NCBI GenBank assembly: GCA_030063045.1
Contig: JAQSEB010000218.1
Location: 1-64,000, forward strand
Direction of reading: 5' to 3'
Length of the DNA: 64,000 nt
From: Pratylenchus scribneri
Taxonomy: Eukaryota; Nematoda; Chromadorea; Rhabditida; Pratylenchidae
In this document: positions 8,642 to 20,000 of the stretch, one piece after another
Layout of the letters: each line of letters starts with the position of its first letter
Position numbering within the stretch: position 1 is the first letter of the stretch
Notes under the pieces: model-generated
What the model was told of the DNA's origin: nothing
Seen by the model: only the letters and a program-made list of their open reading frames with translations
Databases searched by the model: none
Translations under genes and position numbers: made by a program

Positions 8642-8694
8642 TGCCATTTATATATCTTAAAAAATATGTTGTACTAAAGTAATAATTTATTTAA

Positions 8695-9294
8695 TCACAT
8701 CAAAGCGCATCTTGTATGCTTTTGTGCTTTAATTTCTAGGACATGTTTGAATTGTTTGAAGCACCATTCTTCTTTGACAAAATTCGCACGAACTGAATCG
8801 CCGATATCAAATAAACTGACAGCAGGAAAAAGTTTCATATTGGCAAATTTTGATGGCAAAGCAGCTTTCCCTAAATTTAAATTTTTTAAATTTTCCTGAA
8901 AATTAAAACTAAAATTTTTGATTCGTCAATTTTCATTTTGAGATATTTTTCAACAAAATTGCTTTTTTGGATTTATTTATAATTTTGCTGTGATTTTTAG
9001 ATGATCACTAAAATACAAAAAAAAATTTAAATATTTCCATAAATTAAGAATTAAAATTTTTAATAGTTTGTAAGTTAACATTGTAATTAATTTCTATTAT
9101 TATTTAATTATTTTATTACCCAATAATTTGCCATTGCAAGTGGAAAAACATTTCATTGCATTTCCTGGGCAATGGATTATGCCAAGGCCAATTATATCTC
9201 CTTGCTTGAAAGGACATTTTGTCCATTCCATTTCATTTTGAAAATTTCTCATTTTTATTCGAGCCCATATAAAAAGAGGCAAATTTACCTCATG
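8695..9294 (-). CDS. SPRY-domain protein, C-terminal two exons
   Basis: The exon ending at 9120 encodes WTKCPFKQGDIIGLGIIH, then KCFSTCNGKLLG, and splices at GTAATA. The next exon (8695-8870, acceptor AATTTAG) continues in frame as KAALPSKFANMKLFPAVSLF and DIGDSVRANF, ending at TGA. This is the second half of a SPRY domain: the GD-x-IG strand, the F-x-x-x-NGK-x-LG turn, the LFP-x-VS strand and the ANF close. In plant-parasitic nematodes SPRY proteins include secreted effectors, but no signal peptide is visible here. The first half of the domain is not recognisable upstream. The open frame extends only to about 9294, next to an ATTT microsatellite. The exon start is unresolved. Confidence 0.7.
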
Positions 9295-9332
9295 TCATCG
9301 TAATTCTTTTAATAAATTAATTTAACCGTTTC

Positions 9333-9458
<126 letters not shown>

Positions 9459-9470
9459 TTAAAATTCAAA

Positions 9471-9599
9471 ATGAATCAACAAAATAAACTACAAAAATTC
9501 ATAAAAGAATGGATTGAAATTTGCAAAACTGAAGAAGAAATTTCATCAAAGAAGCGTAAAATGGAAGAAGTTAAAAATTATTTTTTTGGATTAAAATGA
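9471..9599 (+). CDS. Small charged ORF, 42 residues
   Basis: An ATG at 9471 opens MNQQNKLQKFIKEWIEICKT, then EEEISSKKRKMEE and NYFFGLK. The protein is highly charged and likely helical, with a KKRK cluster. It directly follows the ATTT microsatellite. An AT-rich genome makes lysine/glutamate-rich ORFs by chance, and there is no homology I can name, so it may not be a gene. If real it would be a short peptide or a first exon. Confidence 0.25.
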   Translation: MNQQNKLQKFIKEWIEICKTEEEISSKKRKMEEVKNYFFGLK

Positions 9600-10453
9600 A
9601 ATTATTTGAATTTTGAATGTTAATAAAAATGAATGATATTGTGATTTTCGCTAAATTTTATTTCATATTTTTTGAAGCAAATGATTGATAATTACTATTC
9701 ACTGCTTTTTTTTTTTATCATTCTAATCTCAAAATTATTATCCATTTAGCAATATAGGAGAATAAAATATTTATTAAATATAAAAATTTTTTGAATCAAA
9801 AACAAAAAAATTGCCGGCCGGCTTCCGGACCCGGTTATATTTTAAAATGTGCCGGGTTCCGGGCACAAAAAATGGCCCGAAAAATCGCCGGGTTTTGCCG
9901 GTCCCGGCCCGTTTCCGGACTCTAATCAATAGTCCATTGCCAAGGGAGATTGGTTAAAATAAAATTTTAATTAAATTTATTTCCTCTCAAATTCAAAAAA
10001 AATCAGATTTGAATATTAGATTATGATTGTATTTAGAGATTTTTCACATTTTCCTGTGTTTCTTACATACTTTTTCGCAAGACATTTTTTTGAATAATGG
10101 TTAATTGGTTAAATTCGAATTATTCATTTTTATGCTTGAATTTTTTTATATTGTTTCTCCAAAATTTTTGAAAATAAATCTTCCTCGATTCCTTTTATTT
10201 GACCATAATTCAATTATCGCCCGTTGATTAAATAAAATAAGGAAATTTTATCAATAATTTTGAATAACAGAACGTTTATGTTTATTGTATTTATGAAATC
10301 AAGACAACATGAAGAAATAATATCCTGGAAAAAGCCATTTTTCTTTCCATTCCAATTTTTCTTATTTCAATGACCATTAGATTTTATTGCAATTTGAATA
10401 AACCTAAAAAATTTGAAAATTTTTTATTAATGTGTTTATATTGTAAAATATAC
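9600..10453. other. Non-coding stretch around a GC-rich patch
   Basis: Apart from the CCGG-rich patch at 9811-9928, the region is AT-rich with many stops on both strands. The 5' half of the second SPRY domain would be expected here but I could not find it. Confidence 0.5.
9811..9928. repeat. GC-rich CCGG-repeat patch
   Basis: About 118 bp composed of variants of CCGG, CCCGG and CCGGG, including TTCCGGAC at both ends and GCCGGGTTCCGGGC in the middle. It stands out sharply from the AT-rich flanks. It looks like an inserted, diverged repeat. It has no coding potential, and its family is unknown to me. Confidence 0.6.
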
Positions 10454-10566
10454 CTGTCAAGTCTGTATTTTTAGCATCACTTTCGTGAGAATCCATCAAT
10501 TGAGCATTTGACATTTTTGTTATTATTACGAAATTCTTCGTCTCTTTGGTGAAATTGGAAGAAACA
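10454..10566 (-). CDS. Probable coding exon, unrecognised
   Basis: The exon has acceptor TTCGATAG, donor GTATATT, and 37 open codons reading VSSNFTKETKNFVIITK and MSNAQLMDSHESDAKNTDL. It can be reached in frame in two ways. From the exon at 10625-10776 the donor is GTTGTA. From a tiny upstream piece beginning ATGGAGG at about 10632 the strong donor is GTAAGT. The second would make this the start of a separate gene. MSNAQL could also be a start. The exon ends in phase 1 and its downstream partner was not found. Confidence 0.45.
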
Positions 10567-10624
10567 CTATCGAATAAAATTAGATTTTATTTTTATTTTT
10601 TTTTATTCACACTTACTTTACAAC

Positions 10625-10776
10625 CTCCATAGCATTGAGTCTGAAATGAAGGGAATAGATTTTAAATACCCAAATCCATATTCTTCATACCCCTTAATGA
10701 CATCTGGAGTTGGCTTGATTGTCGCAAATGTGATAGGTTTCGAATGGTTGATTTTGTTTCTGCATTTGTTTTGGAG
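10625..10776 (-). CDS. Probable coding exon downstream of the GATA finger
   Basis: After acceptor CATCAACAG, 50 open codons read LQNKCRNKINHSKPITFATI, then KPTPDVIKGYEEYGFGY and IPFISDSMLW. The composition is protein-like and there is no low complexity. Its phase-0 start fits the GTAAAA donor at 11152 within the GATA exon, so it may extend that protein. The in-frame stop comes five bases after the chosen donor. Alternatively it is the last exon of a gene ending at that stop. No domain was recognised. Confidence 0.45.
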
Positions 10777-11137
10777 CTGTTGATGGGAATAATTTAAGAT
10801 GAAAATTGTACAAATTCAATTTTTAAGATTGAAATGAATTGTAATCAATTACAATTTCGATCAAATTATAATCAAAAAATTTATAAAATTATCAAAAATT
10901 GAAATTTTGGCTCTCAATAATAATTTATTTTTTACATTCATCTTTAATGCAATAAATATTTTTTCTAAATTTATTCCCTTCACTTATTTTTCCTCTTTCT
11001 CTGGTTATCATCCCTTTTCACTTTTTGCAATTAATAATTAAATAAATAGAATAGTATTAAAAAATGAACTCATGCTGAAAACTAGAATAGAATATATTTA
11101 AATTTGTAAAAAATAAATTTTCATCTTATTCAGAGAT
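10777..11137. other. AT-rich spacer or intron
   Basis: It is either the intron between the GATA exon and the exon at 10776, or intergenic. Nothing else was seen. Confidence 0.4.
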
Positions 11138-11380
11138 TTATCCGTCTTTTACCTTTTCGACTTCTTTCTTGCATGTTTTACCCTTTCTTTTCTCCCAGAA
11201 TTCATTTGGTCTTGGCGTCCCATTATGTCGCTTTTGGTACATATAACAATTATTGCATAAACGATGCCCTTGTTTATCAAATCGCCATTGTGGTGTTTGG
11301 GATTTGCCGCAACCGCAATTCACACATTTTGGCTTCACTATATTCTTTTGGAATATACGCTCATTTTCAGCATTTTCTCC
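11138..11380 (-). CDS. GATA-type zinc-finger exon
   Basis: GATA fingers bind (A/T)GATA(A/G) DNA and act as transcription regulators. After acceptor AATTGAAG the exon reads [18 protein letters not shown], then [35 protein letters not shown] and a Lys-rich tail. The Cys-x2-Cys and Cys-x2-Cys pairs, the TPQWR core and the G-x-x-LCN-x-C helix match the class. The C-terminal basic arm expected for DNA contact follows. The frame stops at 11138. A GTAAAA donor at 11152 could instead extend it to 10776. Upstream it joins in phase 0 to exon 11812-11984. Confidence 0.85.
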   Translation of the reverse strand, partial: GENAENERIFQKNIVKPKCVNCGCGKSQTPQWRFDKQGHRLCNNCYMYQKRHNGTPRPNEFWEKRKGKTCKKEVEKVKDG

Positions 11381-11811
11381 CTTCAATTGTAAATAGTGTT
11401 TAAATTTTATAAATTTTATGAAATTCTAAATTATTTGTATATGTGAATAATATTATTTTTTTATTTCAATTTTATTAATGAATTATATTAAATCAATAAA
11501 TCTTCTAGTCTCATAGTATTTACTATTTATTTAATTACTTGACGAAACGAATAAAGTGATACTTAATTTAGTAATCATAAAGTTATTAAAAAAATATCCA
11601 AAATTTAGATATAAAAGAGCAATTAAAGCTATAAAAATTAGTCAAATGAATTACATTTTTAATTTATACTATCTAACTTAAGCATTAATATTTCATTTTC
11701 TAGAAGATGCCGATTTTTCAATAAAGAATTTGACTAGATTCAAATAATAATGTATGAATATTTATTTCTTTTTATTAAATTATGTTATCAGAAAATTATT
11801 TGAAATAATAC
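11381..11811. other. Intron of the GATA gene
   Basis: A 431-bp AT-rich stretch bounded by GTATTAT on the minus strand at 11811 and AATTGAAG at 11381. It contains no gene or repeat I can identify. Confidence 0.55.
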
Positions 11812-11984
11812 CTTTAATACAATTCCTGGCTTCCTTTTTGAATGTCTAGTAGTTTTGAATTTTTTAAGCTTTGGAGTTTCTTTTGTCACAAAATTGCTGA
11901 TTTTTTTCTCCGGATATATTTTTCTTGCTTTTTCTTGCTGCTGATTAGATTCCTCAAAATAATCTTGAACAATTAATTCTGAGC
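11812..11984 (-). CDS. Basic middle exon of the GATA-finger gene
   Basis: The acceptor is TTATTTAG and the donor is GTATTAT. It has 57 open codons, SELIVQDYFEESNQQQEKAR, then KIYPEKKISNF and a Lys/Arg-rich end (KLKKFKTTRHSKRKP) that could be a nuclear localisation signal. It joins in phase 1 to the exon at 12040-12291 and in phase 0 to the GATA exon. No domain was recognised. The clean splice signals and continuous phase support it. Confidence 0.6.
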
Positions 11985-12039
11985 CTAAATAATTTTTGAA
12001 ATTTAATTGTAAAATTTATAAGAATTATAAGTAACTTAC

Positions 12040-12291
12040 CCCGAAAAAGGGAAATATGACTTCGACCAATGGAATATTCGTTTTTGGGAATCGAATGCAC
12101 AGTGAGATCCATACATATGCAATGTTTATTGTCACGGCTGAGTTTCATAAAAAGTTCATAATTTTGTTTTCTTTGATCCTCCGATTCCTGTGTGATGTTC
12201 TCTAGGAAAAAGACATACATTTGGCCGGATTGAATATTAGCATGAAATTGTTGCACCAATTTATCAATTGAACGACCAATAAATTGAATAC
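12040..12291 (-). CDS. Upstream exon of the GATA-finger gene
   Basis: The exon has a TTTTTAATAG acceptor and a consensus GTAAGT donor (12039). It encodes about 84 residues: IQFIGRSIDKLVQQFHANIQ, then GQMYVFFLENITQESEDQRK, HCICMDLTVHSIPKNE and RSHISLFR. The alternating hydrophobic strands suggest a folded domain that I do not recognise. It begins in phase 1, so an upstream exon must exist. A possible donor lies inside the SPRY exon (12380, GTATTGGC) in the right phase, which would make a SPRY-GATA chimera. The alternative is an exon I could not find. Confidence 0.65.
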
Positions 12292-12345
12292 CTATTAAAA
12301 AAATATGAAATATGATTTTTATTCATGCTTAATTCATTCATCTTA

Positions 12346-12723
12346 TTAGTTAGAATTTGGCTTATGGATTATGCCAATACCAACAATATCGCCATTATAA
12401 AATCCTTGAATAGTATCATCTCGGAATTTGTAAAAGGAATTTTTAATCTTCATTATTTCTTTAAGATAAATTCCAATAGAATTTATCTTTTGTCCGAGCC
12501 ACCGTCTTTCAGATTCCAACGGAAATTTTCGCGTACAAAATCCAATGCAAATATAGCCAATTCTAAAGAATATATTAAAAAATAATTTTAAATGGAATTA
12601 AAAATATAATTTAAATAACATACTGTTTTAGAATTTCCACTTCAAAATAGAATGCAATTTTGGGTTTATTGACAAACCCATTATACGGTGGAATCGGCAA
12701 ATTAGCACGGACAGAAGTGAACG
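12346..12723 (-). CDS. SPRY-domain gene fragment at the satellite edge
   Basis: Exon 12624-12723 (acceptor TTTTTAAG, donor GTATGT) encodes FTSVRANLPIPPYNG and KIAFYFEVEILK. Exon 12346-12562 continues IGYICIGFCTRKFPLESERR, then FYNGDIVGIGIIHKPNSN and TAA. These are the first SPRY strands (YFEVEIL, the GYICIGF strand, GD-x-VG-x-GI). The domain stops before the NGK-x-LG turn and final strands, so it is truncated unless splicing skips the stop. The first exon begins in phase 1, so it needs a 5' exon. None is visible in the 337 bp before the satellite. The parallel fragment at 8695-9294 has the missing C-terminal half. Confidence 0.65.
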
Positions 12724-13060
12724 CTTAAAAATTATTATTAATTTTTTAATTTTAATAGATAAGACTTCAAAAAAAATTAGATATACTCATTATTCTAATT
12801 ATTTGGTAATTCTTATATACAGTAATATTATTTGTATTAGTATTGTAAAAATAATTAAAATTTTAATTTTATTTTAATATTTAAAAATTAAAATTATACC
12901 GGGCTCAGGGGCCTATTTCAATTCAATCAGAAATATGATATTATTCACTGATATGATATCATATCGCATGTAAAATTTCTGTTTCAATTAAAAAGGGGCA
13001 AAAATCATAGGCTGCGTATGATTTATCATATTTTTCTGTTTCAATTAGGTCGGATATCAT
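12724..13060. other. Satellite-flank junction with short palindromes and repeats
   Basis: A non-coding stretch. TTCTGTTTCAATTA occurs twice (near 12976 and 13035), and the 14-bp palindrome ATATGATATCATAT lies at about 12951. A GATATCAT copy abuts the first satellite monomer at 13053-13060. No exon was found, although the SPRY gene needs one upstream. Confidence 0.6.
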
Positions 13061-13381
13061 AAGGATGAAAATAAATATTTTAAAAATTTATTTGAAATTT
13101 TGCATTGTTTAAAAAATCGATAAAATTTCAATTTCAAATTTAGAGAAATTTAAATTATTTAATTTTATCCATTAGCCTATAATAAATTAGATACGTTTTA
13201 AAGCTTCCCTGAATGAATAGAAAAATTTTGAGATGAAAATAAATATTTTAAAAATTTATTTGAAATTTTGCAAAATCGATAAATTTTAAATTCAAATTTA
13301 GAGAAATTTAAATTATTTAATTTTATCCATTAGCCTATAATAAATTAGTTACCTTTTTAGGCTTCTATGTTTTGAAAGAAT
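13061..13381. repeat. Diverged edge monomers, reused inside the array
   Basis: The first two monomers carry variants rare elsewhere: CATTGTTTAAAAAATCGATA, TTTTAAAGCTTCCCTG, and a 10-bp-shorter CGATAAATTTTAAATTC segment. The same pair recurs at about 14397-14640, 1334 bp (eight monomers less ten bases) downstream, so the edge block was copied inward or the array grew around it. Confidence 0.8.
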
Positions 13382-15068
13382 AATTTAAGGATGAAAATAA
13401 ATATTTTAAAAATTTAATAGAAATTTTGCATTGTTGAAAAAATCGATGAAATTTCAATTTCAAATTTAAAGAAATTTAAATTATTTAATTTTGTTCATAA
13501 GCCTATACTAAACTAGGTACGTTTTTAGGCTTCTCTGAATGAATAGAAAAATTTTGAGATGAAAATAAATATTTTAAAAATTTATTTGAAATTTTGCATT
13601 GTTGAAAAAATCGATGAAATTTCAATTTCAAATTTAAAGAAATTTACATTATTTAATTTTATTCATAAGCCTATACTAAACTAGGTACGTTTTTAGGCTT
13701 CTATGATTTGAAAGAATAATTTAAGGATGAAAATAAATATTTTAAAAATTTATTTGAAATTTTGCATTGTTGAAAAAATCGATGAAATTTCAATTTCAAA
13801 TTTAAAGAAATTTACATTATTTAATTTTGTTCATAAGCCTATACTAAACTAGGTACGTTTTTAGGCTTCTCTGAATGAATAGAAAAATTTTGAGATGAAA
13901 ATAAATATTTTAAAAATTTATTAGAAATTTTGCATTGTTGAAAAAATCGATGAAATTTCAATTTCAAATTTAAAGAAATTTAAATTATTTAATTTTGTTC
14001 ATAAGCCTATACTAAACTAGGTACGTTTTTAGGCTTCTCTGAATGAATAGAAAAATTTTGAGATGAAAATAAATATTTTAAAAATTTATTAGAAATTTTG
14101 CATTGTTGAAAAAATCGATGAAATTTCAATTTCAAATTTAAAGAAATTTAAATTATTTAATTTTGTTCATAAGCCTATACTAAACTAGGTACGTTTTTAG
14201 GCTTCTCTAAATGAATAGAAAAATTTTGAGATGAAAATAAATATTTTAAAAATTTATTAGAAATTTTGCATTGTTGAAAAAATCGATGAAATTTCAATTT
14301 CAAATTTAAAGAAAATTAAATTATTTAATTTTATTCATTAGCCTATAATAAACTAGGTACCTTTTTAGGCTTCTATGATTTGAAAGAATAATTTAAGGAT
14401 GAAAATAAATATTTTAAAAATTTATTTGAAATTTTGCATTGTTTAAAAAATCGATAAAATTTCAATTTCAAATTTAGAGAAATTTAAATTATTTAATTTT
14501 ATCCATTAGCCTATAATAAATTAGATACGTTTTAAAGCTTCCCTGAATGAATAGAAAAATTTTGAGATGAAAATAAATATTTTAAAAATTTATTTGAAAT
14601 TTTGCAAAATCGATAAATTTTAAATTCAAATTTAAAGAAATTTAAATTATTTAATTTTGTTCATAAGCCTATACTAAACTAGGTACGTTTTTAGGCTTCT
14701 CTGAATGAATAGAAAAATTTTGAGATGAAAATAAATATTTTAAAAATTTATTAGAAATTTTGCATTGTTGAAAAAATCGATGAAATTTCAATTTCAAATT
14801 TAAAGAAATTTACATTATTTAATTTTATTCATAAGCCTATAAAAAATTAGGTACGTTTTTAGGCTTCTCTGAATGAATAGAAAAATTTTGAGATGAAAAT
14901 AAATATTTTAAAAATTTATTAGAAATTTTGCATTGTTGAAAAAATCGATGAAATTTCAATTTCAAATTTAAAGAAATTTACATTATTTAATTTTGTTCAT
15001 AAGCCTATACTAAACTAGGTACGTTTTTAGGCTTCTCTGAATGAATAGAAAAATTTTGAGATGAAAAT

Positions 15069-17068
15069 AAATATTTTAAAAATTTATTAGAAATTTTGCA
15101 TTGTTGAAAAAATCGATGAAATTTCAATTTCAAATTTAAAGAAATTTACATTATTTAATTTTATCCATTAGCCTATAATAAATTAGTTACCTTTTTAGGC
15201 TTCTATGTTTTGAAAGAATAATTTAAGGATGAAAATAAATATTTTAAAAATTTAATAGAAATTTTGCATTGTTGAAAAAATCGATGAAATTTCAATTTCA
15301 AATTTAAAGAAATTTAAATTATTTAATTTTGTTCATAAGCCTATACTAAACTAGGTACGTTTTTAGGCTTCTCTGAATGAATAGAAAAATTTTGAGATGA
15401 AAATAAATATTTTAAAAATTTATTTGAAATTTTGCATTGTTGAAAAAATCGATGAAATTTCAATTTCAAATTTAAAGAAATTTACATTATTTAATTTTAT
15501 TCATAAGCCTATACTAAACTAGGTACGTTTTTAGGCTTCTATGATTTGAAAGAATAATTTAAGGATGAAAATAAATATTTTAAAAATTTATTTGAAATTT
15601 TGCATTGTTGAAAAAATCGATGAAATTTCAATTTCAAATTAAAAGAAATTTACATTATTTAATTTTGTTCATAAGCCTATACTAAACTAGGTACGTTTTT
15701 AGGCTTCTCTGAATGAATAGAAAAATTTTGAGATGAAAATAAATATTTTAAAAATTTATTAGAAATTTTGCATTGTTGAAAAAATCGATGAAATTTCAAT
15801 TTCAAATTTAAAGAAATTTACATTATTTAATTTTATCCATTAGCCTATAATAAATTAGTTACCTTTTTAGGCTTCTATGTTTTGAAAGAATAATTTAAGG
15901 ATGAAAATAAATATTTTAAAAATTTAATAGAAATTTTGCATTGTTGAAAAAATCGATGAAATTTCAATTTCAAATTTAAAGAAATTTAAATTATTTAATT
16001 TTGTTCATAAGCCTATACTAAACTAGGTACGTTTTTAGGCTTCTCTGAATGAATAGAAAAATTTTGAGATGAAAATAAATATTTTAAAAATTTATTTGAA
16101 ATTTTGCATTGTTGAAAAAATCGATGAAATTTCAATTTCAAATTTAAAGAAATTTACATTATTTAATTTTATTCATAAGCCTATACTAAACTAGGTACGT
16201 TTTTAGGCTTCTATGATTTGAAAGAATAATTTAAGGATGAAAATAAATATTTTAAAAATTTATTTGAAATTTTGCATTGTTGAAAAAATCGATGAAATTT
16301 CAATTTCAAATTAAAAGAAATTTACATTATTTAATTTTGTTCATAAGCCTATACTAAACTAGGTACGTTTTTAGGCTTCTCTGAATGAATAGAAAAATTT
16401 TGAGATGAAAATAAATATTTTAAAAATTTATTAGAAATTTTGCATTGTTGAAAAAATCGATGAAATTTCAATTTCAAATTTAAAGAAATTTACATTATTT
16501 AATTTTATCCATTAGCCTATAATAAATTAGTTACCTTTTTAGGCTTCTATGTTTTGAAAGAATAATTTAAGGATGAAAATAAATATTTTAAAAATTTAAT
16601 AGAAATTTTGCATTGTTGAAAAAATCGATGAAATTTCAATTTCAAATTTAAAGAAATTTAAATTATTTAATTTTGTTCATAAGCCTATACTAAACTAGGT
16701 ACGTTTTTAGGCTTCTCTGAATGAATAGAAAAATTTTGAGATGAAAATAAATATTTTAAAAATTTATTTGAAATTTTGCATTGTTGAAAAAATCGATGAA
16801 ATTTCAATTTCAAATTTAAAGAAATTTACATTATTTAATTTTATTCATAAGCCTATACTAAACTAGGTACGTTTTTAGGCTTCTATGATTTGAAAGAATA
16901 ATTTAAGGATGAAAATAAATATTTTAAAAATTTATTTGAAATTTTGCATTGTTGAAAAAATCGATGAAATTTCAATTTCAAATTAAAAGAAATTTACATT
17001 ATTTAATTTTGTTCATAAGCCTATACTAAACTAGGTACGTTTTTAGGCTTCTCTGAATGAATAGAAAA
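15069..17068. repeat. Higher-order unit of four monomers (672 bp), three copies
   Basis: The rare TAGTTACCTTTTTAGG variant occurs at 15186, 15858 and 16530, exactly 672 bp apart. The intervening three monomer types follow in the same order each time, and copies are nearly identical. This shows recent amplification of a four-monomer unit. Confidence 0.9.
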
Positions 17069-20000
17069 ATTTTGTGATGAAAATAAATATTTTAAAAATT
17101 TATTAGAAATTTTGCATTGTTGAAAAAATCGATGAAATTTCAATTTCAAATTTAAAGAAATTTAAATTATTTAATTTTGTTCATAAGCCTATACTAAACT
17201 AGGTACGTTTTTAGGCTTCTCTGAATGAATAGAAAAATTTTGAGATGAAAATAAATATTTTAAAAATTTATTAGAAATTTTGCATTGTTGAAAAAATCGA
17301 TGAAATTTCAATTTCAAATTTAAAGAAATTTAAATTATTTAATTTTGTTCATAAGCCTATACTAAACTAGGTACGTTTTTAGGCTTCTCTGAATGAATAG
17401 AAAAATTTTGAGATGAAAATAAATATTTTAAAAATTTATTAGAAATTTTGCATTGTTGAAAAAATCGATGAAATTTCAATTTCAAATTTAAAGAAATTTA
17501 AATTATTTAATTTTGTTCATAAGCCTATACTAAACTAGGTACGTTTTTAGGCTTCTCTGAATGAATAGAAAAATTTTGAGATGAAAATAAATATTTTAAA
17601 AATTTATTAGAAATTTTGCATTGTTGAAAAAATCGATGAAATTTCAATTTCAAATTTAAAGAAATTTACATTATTTAATTTTATTCATAAGCCTATAAAA
17701 AATTAGGTACGTTTTTAGGCTTCTCTGAATGAATAGAAAAATTTTGAGATGAAAATAAATATTTTAAAAATTTATTAGAAATTTTGCATTGTTGAAAAAA
17801 TCGATGAAATTTCAATTTCAAATTTAAAGAAATTTAAATTATTTAATTTTGTTCATAAGCCTATACTAAACTAGGTACGTTTTTAGGCTTCTCTGAATGA
17901 ATAGAAAAATTTTGAGATGAAAATAAATATTTTAAAAATTTATTAGAAATTTTGCATTGTTGAAAAAATCGATGAAATTTCAATTTCAAATTTAAAGAAA
18001 TTTACATTATTTAATTTTGTTCATAAGCCTATACTAAACTAGGTACGTTTTTAGGCTTCTCTGAATGAATAGAAAAATTTTGAGATGAAAATAAATATTT
18101 TAAAAATTTATTAGAAATTTTGCATTGTTGAAAAAATCGATGAAATTTCAATTTCAAATTTAAAGAAATTTAAATTATTTAATTTTGTTCATAAGCCTAT
18201 ACTAAACTAGGTACGTTTTTAGGCTTCTCTGAATGAATAGAAAAATTTTGAGATGAAAATAAATATTTTAAAAATTTATTAGAAATTTTGCATTGTTGAA
18301 AAAATCGATGAAATTTCAATTTCAAATTTAAAGAAATTTAAATTATTTAATTTTGTTCATAAGCCTATACTATAAACTAGGTACGTTTTTAGGCTTCTCT
18401 GAATGAATAGAAAAATTTTGAGATGAAAATAAATATTTTAAAAATTTATTAGAAATTTTGCATTGTTGAAAAAATCGATGAAATTTCAATTTCAAATTTA
18501 AAGAAATTTAAATTATTTAATTTTGTTCATAAGCCTATACTAAACTAGGTACGTTTTTAGGCTTCTCTGAATGAATAGAAAAATTTTGAGATGAAAATAA
18601 ATATTTTAAAAATTTATTAGAAATTTTGCATTGTTGAAAAAATCGATGAAATTTCAATTTCAAATTTAAAGAAATTTACATTATTTAATTTTGTTCATAA
18701 GCCTATACTAAACTAGGTACGTTTTTAGGCTTCTCTGAATGAATAGAAAAATTTTGAGATGAAAATAAATATTTTAAAAATTTATTTGAAATTTTGCATT
18801 GTTGAAAAAATCGATGAAATTTCAATTTCAAATTAAAAGAAATTTACATTATTTAATTTTGTTCATAAGCCTATACTAAACTAGGTACGTTTTTAGGCTT
18901 CTCTGAATGAATAGAAAAATTTTGAGATGAAAATAAATATTTTAAAAATTTATTAGAAATTTTGCATTGTTGAAAAAATCGATGAAATTTCAATTTCAAA
19001 TTTAAAGAAATTTACATTATTTAATTTTATTCATAAGCCTATAAAAAATTAGGTACGTTTTTAGGCTTCTATGATTTGAAAGAATAATTTAAGGATGAAA
19101 ATAAATATTTTAAAAATTTATTAGAAATTTTGCATTGTTGAAAAAATCGATGAAATTTCAATTTCAAATTTAAAGAAATTTACATTATTTAATTTTGTTC
19201 ATAAGCCTATAAAAAATTAGGTACGTTTTTTGGCTTCTATGATTTGAAAGAATAATTTAAGGATGAAAATAAATATTTTAAAAATTTATTTGAAATTTTG
19301 CATTGTTGAAAAAATCGATGAAATTTCAATTTCAAATTTAAAGAAATTTACATTATTTGAATTTTGTTCATAAGCCTATAAAAAATTAGGTACGTTTTTT
19401 GGCTTCTATGATTTGAAAGAATAATTTAAGGATGAAAATAAATATTTTAAAAATTTATTTGAAATTTTGCATTGTTGAAAAAATCGATGAAATTTCAATT
19501 TCAAATTTAAAGAAATTTACATTATTTAATTTTGTTCATAAGCCTATAAAAAATTAGGTACGTTTTTAGGCTTCTATGATTTGAAAGAATAATTTAAGGA
19601 TGAAAATAAATATTTTAAAAATTTATTAGAAATTTTGCATTGTTGAAAAAATCGATGAAATTTCAATTTCAAATTTAAAGAAATTTACATTATTTAATTT
19701 TATTCATAAGCCTATAAAAAATTAGGTACGTTTTTTGGCTTCTATGATTTGAAAGAATAATTTAAGGATGAAAATAAATATTTTAAAAATTTATTAGAAA
19801 TTTTGCATTGTTGAAAAAATCGATGAAATTTCAATTTCAAATTTAAAGAAATTTACATTATTTAATTTTGTTCATAAGCCTATAAAAAATTAGGTACGTT
19901 TTTTGGCTTCTATGATTTGAAAGAATAATTTAAGGATGAAAATAAATATTTTAAAAATTTATTAGAAATTTTGCATTGTTGAAAAAATCGATGAAATTTC

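Noticed and set aside
11173..11403. Plus-strand ORF
   Set aside because: Antisense to the GATA finger.
12325..12585. Plus-strand ORF
   Set aside because: Antisense to the SPRY exon.
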